Shown piece after piece: positions 34,416 to 45,071 of a DNA stretch of 64,000 nucleotides. The stretch lies in NCBI GenBank assembly GCA_014621425.1, contig JAANBB010000132.1, positions 26,631 through 90,630 on the forward strand, read 5' to 3'. Each line of letters opens with the position of its first letter. The stretch's first letter is position 1. Origin of the DNA: Cylindrodendrum hubeiense. Lineage: Eukaryota; Ascomycota; Sordariomycetes; Hypocreales; Nectriaceae. The position numbers and the translations under genes are program-made. Below the pieces are notes generated by a model. The model searched no databases. It saw nothing but the letters and a program-made list of their open reading frames with translations, and had not been told where the DNA came from.

Positions 34416-35952
34416 TCAAGCGGCGCGGATGGTTTCGAAGCCCTCGGTCCAGAGCTTCTGTGGCAGGACGGGTTAAGGCTTACCTTCATTTTGAGATACC
34501 AATTGACAACGTGTAGTGCTACCTCGATAACCAATGAATGAATGAAGGAGGGGACAGATGGTTGGTGCGTTGAGGTTCGATAGCAGGTCGCTCAAATAGT
34601 GGTAACCAATGTCATATCTTGGCCCACATAACCACCCCTATCTTCCTCTCCGCTGATACACACATCTCTCCAATGACATACGACCTCCGCCTTGTCAGAG
34701 CCTAGACCCCCGTCTTTCCCACGGCAACGTCCCGGTGCGGGGGTCCGAGACTCCATCCGCGAGCGATAAACCGCCAAACTACGCCGTCCTGGGCCATCCC
34801 ACCCGCTTCACTTCGTCCCAAAGAACAACGCTCGTACCTAATGGGATAAAATAACCAAGAGAACACTCACCCACGACCCAGCGGCCGCAGACGGCCTACC
34901 GGATATAATGCCCCCCGTCTCTCCCACCCCGCGCCCCTGGGCCCTTGTCCCGCCACCCCCGTCCAGTCTCGACGGCCCGTCGCGCCTCCCCCACCACGCG
35001 GTGCTGCTTTTTTCCACTCACGACCCCACGCGGTGTGCGGGCGGCCGCAGGCGGGATGGTAATGGGGGAAACGTGTGTGGCCGAGGTGTGAGCGGGGAGA
35101 GGCCGGTATAAGAAGGTGTGCTGGGTCCTGTCTTGAGAGGAGGTGGTCAGTAGCAGTGTGCCTTACTTTGTTGTTCTACAGTGATGCTTCGACAGTAATC
35201 TTCGACGGTGATGCTTTGCGGAAGAACCGAGAAGCTGGCGAGCGACGTGTGGTATCACGCGTGTCACGTCGTGAAAGTCCTATCCCAGGCGTCCGTCCGC
35301 GTGTCGCGTCGCCGTACAAGGGGCGGACAGGGACTTCCACAGCCTGACCTGGCTTATGACCTTTACCACATTTTCTTCCCGCCTCCTTATCTTCCAGCGA
35401 CCGAAACCCGCGTTATCAGCCCGTCGTCCGTGAGTCGATAAGCGATAACGTGTCTAGAGAGATGAAGATATCGGGTCGATCTTCCCTCACTAACCCCGGT
35501 CAGCCACTCGAACGAACCGATATTGATGCTACTATCCGGAACCTGGGAGGACGAGTTGTCGCTTTTACAATTGGGCATTTGCGCATGGGGACATGGCGAG
35601 GCAACCTCTTATACACACGAACAGCACGCAAGTCAGAGGAGAAAGAGGGAGAGACACAGATGCTGATTCGTCATTGTTTCCAAAAGTCGTCCGTCAACCA
35701 GCCATGATATTTCATTCCCAGACCAAACCGCCCATATGACGCCTCTCCAAAAGACAGACGAGTATCCTCGACCCCCTGTCCAAATAAACACAACTCCGCT
35801 CCGCCCAAATGCAATCGCCGCCGATCCTCGCCACCATTCAGTCCCATTGCTCGGACCTTCCAGGGTTGGGCTGGATATCTTTTTTTGTTCTCTCACTCTT
35901 TTTTCACCGTGTTGGAGGAATCATGGGAAGTCTCCAAGTGGGGGCGGCCTCA

Positions 35953-37323
35953 TTACGCCAACCACTCTTCTTCATCTCGCTTGCGACCTCGCATGATCAG
36001 TCCGTCATCATTATCGTCATCGCTGTCGTCGTCTCCATCGTTGATTCTTAGTTGCTCAACGGAAGTCGCCGCGGCATGTACATCCTCGTCGTCGCTTATA
36101 TCTTCTTCCAACATCCAGGTCAAGCCATTGGCCTCCTCTTCCAGGGGGAACATTTCTCTTGCGTATTCCTCGAGTCCTCGGGGGCCCTCCCACAGCTCCA
36201 GAGCTTCGCTGGGGCAGCTAAGCTCCAGCTTAGGGTCACCAAAGTAAGGTGGCTGCTTTCGGGCATCCTTCTCATCGGGGCTGAAAAGCTTCTCCAAGCC
36301 GACAAGTTGTTCTCGATAACCAGCGGGGATTCTCACGTTGATATTGATGGGTCCTCGGACATATCGTACGCGGCGGCCGACGCCTCGTGAAAAGAGCCTA
36401 CATGCCTCCCTGGGGGACAGGTACTCGTATGCAAGCGCAATACGCTCTCCGCTCCACTTGGATGGCCCGTCCTTGAAGATCTGCAAAATAGCGGGTCCCA
36501 CATCATGCTCAGCATCTAACCAGGGCAGCTTGGCGTCCTCGTGGAATGGCGCCTGCCATGTAAAGGAACCGTCTTTCTGGAGCTCCATGCAGAAGAGGGG
36601 GTATTGGAGAGAGGTGAAGTTGTTGTTGTAAATGCCCGTATACACGAACGAGGCGGGCAGCCTCAGCTGGCGCACGTACTGCTCAACCTCGTGCTTGGCG
36701 GCCCAGAGGGGTAGCGAAGGCCAGCCGGTGTTGTAGGCAGCGTGGTCGGGCATAGATGAGTAGACGTAGTGCTGGATTCCCGCGCGCTTGGCAGCATCGG
36801 CGAGTGCTTTGCCGATTGCGATCTCATCGCCATAAAAGGTGGTGTTGATAAAGGCCAGCTGTGAGCCACGGAAAAGGTTGTTGATCAAGTCATAGTTGAC
36901 GCCGACACCAGCGAGCGGGCCATACTTGGTAACGTCCCGGTTGACGTCCGAGGGGCTGTGTCTCGTATACAGCTCGCCGACGAAGACGGTAACGTTAGGG
37001 TTGGTAGACACCTCGGCGGCCACTACGCCCTCGAGGTTCCTCAGCTGGGCGCGGACATGGTAACCGACGGCGGTTGCGACGCGGATAAAGGATGCTGCCT
37101 GCCGCCCGCTGGCATTGATGACAGCGATCGTCTTGTCGGGGTTCGACATGAGCCTCTTGGGTGGACGGAACGTCAGGGAATTATTTCGGGAGTTGGCGAG
37201 CGGGGAGGACTCGGAGTAGGAGGATCGAGAGTGCTTATGTTGCTTGCAGAGAACAGTGGTCTGGTCGCCGGTGATTCGGAGGGGGATGCTGGCGGTCATG
37301 GACCCGTTTAGTTGAGCGGGCAT
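35953..37323 (-). CDS. nmrA: NmrA-type nitrogen metabolite repression regulator, 456 aa
   Basis: A single intronless frame. NmrA proteins bind NAD(P)+ but lack dehydrogenase activity and restrain the GATA factor AreA/Nit2 when good nitrogen is present (family knowledge). The Rossmann start is TIAVINASGRQAASFIRVA (residues 65-83). Other family blocks: AFINTTFYGDEIAIGKALAD, QHYVYSSMPDHAAYN, FVYTGIYNNNFTSLQYPLF, WLDAEHDVGPAILQIFKDGP, and LEEYAREMFPLEEEANGLTW. Translation may begin at Met1 or at Met59 (37149), just before the conserved fold; the first 58 residues are Ser/Arg-rich and unlike the family core. The C-terminus carries an Asp/Glu-rich tail ending KRDEEEWLA. Several kilobases of gene-free DNA lie upstream, as is common for regulatory genes. 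Confidence 0.93.
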   Translation of the reverse strand: MPAQLNGSMTASIPLRITGDQTTVLCKQHKHSRSSYSESSPLANSRNNSLTFRPPKRLMSNPDKTIAVINASGRQAASFIRVATAVGYHVRAQLRNLEGVVAAEVSTNPNVTVFVGELYTRHSPSDVNRDVTKYGPLAGVGVNYDLINNLFRGSQLAFINTTFYGDEIAIGKALADAAKRAGIQHYVYSSMPDHAAYNTGWPSLPLWAAKHEVEQYVRQLRLPASFVYTGIYNNNFTSLQYPLFCMELQKDGSFTWQAPFHEDAKLPWLDAEHDVGPAILQIFKDGPSKWSGERIALAYEYLSPREACRLFSRGVGRRVRYVRGPININVRIPAGYREQLVGLEKLFSPDEKDARKQPPYFGDPKLELSCPSEALELWEGPRGLEEYAREMFPLEEEANGLTWMLEEDISDDEDVHAAATSVEQLRINDGDDDSDDDNDDGLIMRGRKRDEEEWLA

Positions 37324-38409
37324 AATAGCGCGTGGCTCGCAGGCAGGAGGAGGGGAGTCGCAAAAAACGAGGCGTAGCGAAGCGCGCGTCTCTCTCGCTC
37401 TCTTCGGAATTCAAGGTGAGATGCCACTGGACAGAGCCAAGTTGGTGCCGGCCTTTTATTTGTCGGACGACGACGACGACGTCGGTGCGTGATTCGGACG
37501 GCCGGTGGGGAGGACGCAGAGAAAATGGCAACCGATGTTCATGGGACAGCAACAGCAGAGTGCAGTACGTAAAATGAACGTATGGCGGTGGATCAGGAAA
37601 CGCCGACGGCGAGCGAACCGGCCAATGCAGGTGCAGAAACGGAATCAGCAGCGCAGAACTGCGGCAGTAGTCGCAGAGGTAGTCAATTTGCCAGGGTGGG
37701 AGGGTTGAAAGGAAGAGAGGGGCGAAGGTATCGTGTGAAGGAGGGGGAGAGAGGCGGGGGGGATAGGGAAGATGAGAGGAAGAAATAGAAAGAGGAAGGG
37801 AAAAGACGCCGGTCAAGAGAGGTCACGATGCTGCTTCGCGGCGTTGCGGCGGGCTTGCGCTCAATGCTCAATGCTTGTTCAATGCGCACGCCTCTAGGCT
37901 TTTGGATCGTGTGGATGAGCACCGCGGGGCCAGAGCGTCAAGGGTCGAAGGACCAAAGGAGCGAAGAAGAAGACGGACGCAAAAGAACCCTGGTCGGCCG
38001 GCGCAGAAGTGGACTGTGGCCGCAGAGTGGGTGCCGTGTGATGTGGGTGAAGGTGGGTTTTGGGGGAGGGGGCCCTTTAGGACTTGGCCTCGAAGAGTTC
38101 TAGTCGAAGCGGAGCCAGGTCGCCAGGATCAGGAGCCACGAGCCAAGAGCCACGAGCTAGGAGTCCTTGTTGAAGATTATGTCCCCGCGTGTGTGTGCGC
38201 GTGTGTGCGTGTCCGTGTGTGTCTGGTCGGAACAATCGAAGGCGAGGGAAGATGATGAGCTGAGGGCGAAGCGGGACTGGACGAAACCGGACGGGTCTGG
38301 TTGAGTTTGGCCGAGTCCAGTCGAAACAAATCAGAGCAGAGAAGAGCAATGGGGACCTGTTACAACGGGCAAGGCCGACCTCTGCGGGTGTTGGAATAAA
38401 TCCAAGGCA

Positions 38410-38454
38410 CGTTGCGTTGCGTTGCGGTGCGTTGCGGTGCGGTGCGGTGCGGTA
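38410..38454 (+). repeat. Pentanucleotide microsatellite (GTTGC/GGTGC)n
   Basis: Nine near-perfect five-base units, GTTGC changing to GGTGC from left to right, lie about 1.1 kb upstream of the nmrA start on the minus strand. GT-rich sequence with TGTGTG and CGTGTG units also occurs at 38190-38222. Confidence 0.8.
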
Positions 38455-41400
38455 CGGGTTGTGATGGGTTGTGGGCTCTGGGTTATGGGTGTTATTGAGT
38501 CGGTGTGTGGGGAGTGCGTGGGAGATGTATGGTGTATGTATATGCGCGGGTGTGGTGTCGGAATAGTAGGCGTACGAGTAGTGGTGGTGGTAGTAGCGGA
38601 AGCAGTAACACGGACGAGGGCAGCCAGAGGCTAGGAGAGGATCGAGCTCAGCCGTCGAAGGAACAGGTAAGGTTCCAGATCTGGGGACGAAGATGAGGCG
38701 TGACGGCGGCGCGAGGACGGTGTCTGGACGGCGCGCTTGAAGATCGCACCAGACCGAACAAGACAAGACCAGACCGGCCCGGTGAAGAACCCTGATGAAA
38801 AGCGCCCGTGGATCTGCAGAATGGGAAATCGGAGTCTGGAGCCCTCCAAATCTGGTGATCTGGAGTCGAACAGTCGGGATCTGTTGCTGGAAGGCGTGCT
38901 CTCCACGTATTGCATAATACGACTCTTTGAGCCCTGGTACCGTCTGCAAAGCCCAAAGTACTTTGTCCAAGTGACTGACACGGAAACTGAGACGGAACTG
39001 GGCGTGGATCACTTTTTTTTCAGGGTCGATACTTTTTGGGACTGGCGGGTGACGTGATGGACCCCAGCGACGAATAGAAGGGCCCGAGGCACCGTTATCA
39101 ATCAAGCCCGAATCGCTCCCTCTCGCTTTTTTCCCCTTCCTGGGGGCAGGCGGTTCCTGTTTTGGCGGGGTACAAATGCACCGACTCGACGTCAGTGGGC
39201 TGCGGCTTCGGGCGGTCTTGTGCCCTTTCTTCCTTTCTTTTTGGCAGTGCGGCACTTGAACAGCGACAAAAGGTCGGGGGAATGGGGATGGGATGCAAAT
39301 ATGCAGGGAAACAGCCCAGCACCGCCAGAAGTCGGTCGGTAATCGGGCAGGCAAGGTGGGCCAAAAGAGGGGGAACGGAGCTGGGATGGGCACGGGGGGA
39401 GGGGAGTTGGTCGCGGAAAGGGACTTGCTACAGGGCCGCGAATGGACGCAGTAGGGGAGTTGGGGAGGGAGGAAACAAGATAACGGGGAATTCTGCTTAA
39501 GCGCGAGTACCAGCAGCACCAGCAGCGCCAGCAGCACCAGCCAAGAACCAATGCAGAGGCCGCAGCCCCGAAAGTCGCTGGCAGAACAATGACAGGACTC
39601 GGCCTTCGGATGGTGCACTCGGCCCAGGTGACCGCGACAGTGACCGACTGATAAGGGACCGGGACGGCATCCGCCCTACCTCGCTACTAGAACAACCTTA
39701 CTCAGGACATTGCCCTTGAGCAAATCTCCCCATGCCACTCCCACCACCGTCATTTCCTCTGCCATTCCTAGTACGACACATCGCCCTGCTACGTGCGCGA
39801 GTCTGGTGTTCGATTCTATCCCACGCCTATTATTACGCTTTGCGGTATCGCAGCGGCAGTATGCCCGCCCCCCGGCCTGCCTCCCGGCCTTGTGGTATTA
39901 CTTGCCCAACGTATGTACGGATTAGCCCGTACCTGCCTCGAATTGATACTGCCACCCTCCCCGTCTGCCGTCTATTTTACCTCGTTGGTTCCAAGACACC
40001 TGCCACACACACGCCGCTCACACCATCCCACCTCCCACACCCCCGGACCCTCGGCTCCTTATCAGTACATCCATTTAGTACCTTTTTTTTTTTCCTCGTC
40101 AACTCGGCCGTGTCATGATGAAGAGATAGAGCAGACACACGCGCACACACAAGTGAAGGGGAAAATTAAGAAATGGCGGATGGTGCCTTATTTACCCCAG
40201 GTCACGCCTACAACCCGCCCCCGCCCCTCCCAATGATCCAAGGCTGCAGGCCCTCCGTGTTGCCCACTGCGGTCGCATGAGAATGTCATTCACACCCAGT
40301 ATGCCATGAGCCTGGGTGGTTCATCGAGAGAATACCTTACCCTCCTTCGTTGCCCTTCCCGAAGCACACCCCTGGCTCGCACTGGTTCATTACGTGAATG
40401 TCGTACTAAATCAAAGCCCCGTAGCCGACAGAAAAGGGCAAAGACAGCACAGACCGACTGACCTGGTTGGTCCTCCGTCGACAGATTTGGATCGGGAAGC
40501 TGTCTTCTGACAGCAGCGCAGAAGCCTTGGGATGTGCTTGGGCCAATCGGGGCAAAAGCTCGTCACTCGTGGCATGGACAAGGTCGTTGCTCACCCGGGC
40601 AGGCAGACTGTCCAGGTTCACTAGCAGAGGGGTCCTCGAAGGGTGTAGTGTTCGCCGTAGATTGCCCTATAGCCGCTGGAAACCCCGCCAAACACCACTA
40701 GAGGATCCGCCGGGGTAGGTTATCCCGACCGCTGGTAGGACGGCGTGATGCCCACGCCCCCAGGCCAGGTTTCGCTGACTGGGTGGAGGTTGGAGAGTTT
40801 GCTTCGCTGGCTCGGCGGTTTAGGGGATAGGAGAGCACATATCGTCCATATGGAGCCACGGGACGCGGCACATGATAGAACTAAAAGCCCGAGGGGCAGA
40901 CATGGAGGTCCAAGTCCGGGGGGAGCCAATCAAGCGGGCTACTGCACGCGTTCCATGCTTGTCTCTGAATCGTCAATCCAGTCACTTGGGCTTCTTGCCT
41001 GGCTGTGTCTCAGGACGGCCTGTGCATTGGAGCAAATCTTATTCCAGACGGTGCAATAGATAGCTCCCCAAGGAACCAACGGCTTGCGGAAGGTCGTTCC
41101 GCCGCTCCAAGCTGTCAGCGATAAGCACTCGAAACTGCTGCAAATGAACTGACAAACAAACCTTCGCTTTGCAATATATCGGCGGCGCTGCCGATGTGGT
41201 AGTGGTACGCTAGCAGACAGGGCAGGCATCCCAAGATTACGAGCCCATGGGAGCGGTGGAAGCGGCGGAAAGCTGTGGCCGCCATGTCGTCCTTTCGCCT
41301 CTTGGTGCCGTCATCGTTGGCCGTTTCCGAAAGGGAACAGGAAAGATGCCTGCTCGACCAAGGTACGTACCCGGTATCCATACACTCAGGTACCAACAAG

Positions 41401-42089
41401 CACCGAGGCGGGGAGTGCTCATAGGATCCTTGCGATGGCATGCGATGGCATGCGATGCTTATGAGGCGGGAAGCCCCAAGCCCCCGAAGTGCGGGATTGC
41501 GGCATCGGCCATTCCGCACGCGCTGATTGGCCCGTAGCCGCCTTTCGCTTTCTATTACATAGGACTTACTTGATTCCTCTTACTTTCGGTTATACACTTG
41601 TGTTCAATCGTTTGATCTGACCTATTCTAGCCCCTGTCAACTGTCACGAGACCATTCACGGGGCTCAATCTAACCTCGCCTTTGTCGTCCTGTTAAACAA
41701 ACCCCCCTTTGCTGCTCACAAGCCTTGCTCGACAAGACAAGAACAAGCAACCTAGTCCTGGTCCCCGCGATTGCGCCCGATTGCGCCATGTCATGTCTCG
41801 TTGGATGCGTGGGACTTGCAGTTCATCGGCAAGGCAAGCGGTAGGGGTCCCAAGCAAGGTGTCCGAAGGTGTGTGTCTGCCATGGATGTGTCCCATGGAT
41901 GTCTTCCATGTACCTAGTGTGTAGGATGTAAGGTGAGTACCTACCTCTACGTAGAAGACCAGGGCCCTCAACCCGTCACCGACAGCCCGAAAGACAGGAC
42001 ACTAGGGCAGGGGCAACGCATAGTCGCGGGACAAGGAGACAACGGGCCTTTACAATCGACATGAAGACTCATCATGTCCCAATCTGCCG

Positions 42090-42118
42090 GGTACCTACCT
42101 CCCAGGCAGGTAGGTACC
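42090..42118. repeat. 11-bp perfect inverted repeat
   Basis: GGTACCTACCT, a seven-base spacer CCCAGGC, then AGGTAGGTACC. Single TACCTACC motifs recur through the gene-free DNA, for example near 31730 and 41940, so this may be a doubled copy of a common motif. Confidence 0.85.
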
Positions 42119-42190
42119 GCATGGAATGACACTTGATTCTACGACATGGCCTCATTTCATCTCACCTTTGTCCGCCCAACCGAGACTGGT

Positions 42191-42214
42191 CCCTTGGTCC
42201 CTTGGTCCCTTGGT
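42191..42214 (+). repeat. 8-bp tandem repeat, three copies
   Basis: Three exact copies of CCCTTGGT in gene-free DNA. A 13-bp pair, GAGCCTAGAGCCA twice, lies just beyond at 42288-42313. Confidence 0.85.
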
Positions 42215-45071
42215 CTCGGATCGTGAACCCAGTGACCAGCTGCTTCGTTTATTTCCAACCTAGTCCCTCCGGCGGTCCCCTTCCGCAGAGCCTAGAGCCA
42301 GAGCCTAGAGCCAGAGCCAAGATTTCAGAACCCCCCAGCGCCAACAGCTGTTAGGCAAAACGCACCAGGCACGCACCCGCCAGCCGGGTCCCCCAGCAGC
42401 CAGCAGCCAGCAGCCCCATTTCTGGTACTGGTGGTGCACCTTGACCGCGGTCCACAGTCCACACGTTGACCCCGTCCATGACCACACCCACGATGAACAT
42501 GGAGTCAAATGCCGAGTAGCGTGGGAATTAGGTAAAAGTTTCGAGACCGCTCCGCGCAGCTCTCCAGTCAGAAAATTTTACCCCAATTCCATTTCTCATC
42601 CAACTTACCAACGCGTCCGGCCTTGGCCCTGCCCATTTGCTGCCCACCATTGATAGCGGCGTCGACGACGGAGATGGATCTCTCGCCTCGGGTCACCCGA
42701 CGTGAAAACCACCAACGTCGTCAACGCGACGCCGCTTCCCTGCGCCGGCGGCGGCCACTCGCCCTTGTCGCTCAAGCTCGCATAGCTCGCGTTTGGCCGG
42801 CTGGTTTGCTTTGCTCCCTAGTCTGCTCCTCCCTGCAATGCAGCATCTTCCCCCAGATTTGATGCAAATCAGTGGCCCAGCTCAAGCCATGCTCGTTTCC
42901 AGAGGCCCGTGTTGGCCGCGACTCCAAAGAACAAGCGCCGACAGGAACTCGCCGCACTGCTGCATGGTGACCCCTCCATTGCCCTCTCAAGGTCTTGCTG
43001 CAGCAGGGCATCAATCATGAAATGGTTCCGTCACCATGACGATCTCGCGCCCTATGACCAATCTCTTGTCGCCGTGACATGCTGCCCGTAGCTGGCATTT
43101 CCCGTCTCCCGGGAGCTGGCTATCTGCCAGGCACGGCGGATGCAACTATGAGCATGTCGTGGCCGGGTGCCCATGTGTCCAAGCCTCACCTCCAAACACC
43201 CAAACACCCGCCACTGGCCAAGATGGGCTTCTGCTGCTGCGAGTCAAGCTGGCGGCGGCTCAGGGCGGATGACCGTCCCGCCACGCAATGGAGCGGATGG
43301 GTCACGGTTAAAGCCAGACAGCTTGTTGCGGGGTGTCAGTCCACCGCGATCCAGATTAGACGCTTCGCCGACAGGGCTATAATCGGCGCGCTACTTGACG
43401 GCCCTAGAACAGACCCGCCATTCTGGAAGATTCAGATCACCAAAACAAGAGAGGCGCGTCCAACTAACTCGGTCACCTGGGGATTTTTATTTTTTCTTCT
43501 GCGGGCTGTTTCCCATGTCGGTGAAAGTCCAGTCGAGCTTGTCGAAGCAGGCCTGGACGTGGGACCATCGCAGCATTTTGCCGTCCCCCGAGAGCCAAGA
43601 CCATCGCCATTTCCGCCCGGCATGTCGCCTACGAGTGCTGAAGCAGGACGGTAGCCTAGCATGTACTCGGTACCGCGCCGGCTGACGTTTTTTGCATCGA
43701 CGATGAGGGAATGCGTGCCCATAGTGCATGCACTTACGTACAAAAGGCCGTCTTGACAGCTTTATCCAGGTCCTGGACTGCGATGTGTGTCTCTAGGATG
43801 CGGATGCAAGTGATACAATAGCTCCCAACCCGATGCGGGCATGGATTGACACGCCCACAACTACCCAACAGGCGATTCAGGTCGTCCCGTCCTCAGCGTG
43901 GCGTATAAGGCGACGCCGCTCGAAATCGAACATCTCCGCGGAGGGTTCGGCGCCCAGGCTTGTGGCGCCGGCCGGCTGCGCGGCTCTGTCCTACTCGTCG
44001 CACAAGTCTTACGTCATGACCCCTGTGTGTCTCGTGTGGCTGTGTATTGCCCGTCTCAGCGTATCTCGGCGCGAGGACTCCTTACATGACATGTTGTGTC
44101 GCCGTAGTTATCACCAAGGAGGTCGAGGGCTAATTAGCCGTAGAGAACGAGGCCAGCTACGCGCATGCGAATACGCCATTTTCCTGACCGACGTGGTGCC
44201 TGTGTGAAACTGCGGCATGGCGCAAAAAGCACACATTGTCACCTCACTGTGACTTGACGGAACAATTGGATTCGTTGCTGTCGGCCGCCACGCGATGCTC
44301 ATCTCCATGGAGGCCTGGGTATTAATGGATTACATCGGCATACTATCCGTCGGTGACCCTTCAGGTCGTAGCTACACTACACCCTCGATGCACAACGGTG
44401 CCGCACCCAACCACGACATCCCACGATTCCACGGCATGGCAGCCGCCTGGTGAGTCGGTGACGGACGACACACCCAGTCCTCCTCCGAACCAGAGACACG
44501 GTCTAGTGTCTGAACCAGAGACGCAGTCTAGTGGTAACCTCGGGCTGCGTGGTGAGACGGGTGATGCGATGCGATGCGGGGTCAACCCCAGATTCGCCTT
44601 TCCCCAGATAACGCTTCCTTGCGGCGCGCGAACGTCCGTCCGTCCACACAGCCAACTTCAGGCCACACCATCCTCCTGATAAGCTCATCTGCCCGCGCAA
44701 CCACGCCCGTGCCGTGCAGGCGGCCATGACCAGCCAGGAAGGAGACTGCGACCGCATTGATGCGCGAACAGGAGCGGAGCTGCGGCTGGTCCACCCCCTC
44801 AGCCTAATCTCAGACGTCATCTCCCACACCAACCCAGAAATAGAGCAGCTTCAACTCTGCTCGAGGTCAAATTTCTTCCTTATCTCGTCGACGTCAGGCT
44901 AGTTATTATTCCCTAAGGAAGGCTGGCCCCATCCGCCAGGCATCATATCCAGGTCCTCCAATTGTGAGGGACGCTGCATCCACGTTTGGCCCGTGTCCTC
45001 ATTGCGCCCAGCATCATGGCTATGGGCGAGAGATATGTCGAGATAACGCTGTCAAACTCATTAGCCTGTGC

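Larger units (their letters stand above)
30021..35952. other. 6-kb gene-poor accessory region
   Basis: It contains two divergent related Gly-Pro-Pro repeat sequences, a PTR2 tail fragment and a perfect hairpin, all listed separately. Around 33160-33290 two similar C/T-rich segments (CTCTTCA(A/G)GCCCCAAGACTC type) form an imperfect repeat. A minus-strand frame at 30268-30411 encodes a Pro/Arg-rich 47-residue peptide behind a TATATAAATAC sequence, but nothing else supports it. The remaining sequence shows no intact gene. Confidence 0.45.
37324..45071. other. 7.7-kb region without recognised genes
   Basis: The first one to two kilobases probably hold the nmrA leader and promoter, rich in CT and CG repeats. 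A minus-strand frame of 513 codons (38077-39618) contains no ATG codon and is discarded. Other frames up to 190 codons (for example 43079-43654) show no family signature. Short tandem repeats are frequent: 38410-38454, 41431-41457, 42191-42214 and 42288-42313. An inverted repeat lies at 42090-42118. I see no tRNA, rRNA or transposase remnant. Confidence 0.5.

Noticed and set aside
38077..39618. Uninterrupted 513-codon minus-strand frame upstream of nmrA
   Set aside because: It contains no ATG codon at all, opens only with GTG, and the product is biased towards Pro, Ser, Arg and His with no family block. GC-rich promoter sequence easily stays open.
43079..43654. 191-codon plus-strand open frame in the gene-free block
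   Set aside because: No recognisable motif, no intron or promoter context, and overlapping frames on the other strand are nearly as long.
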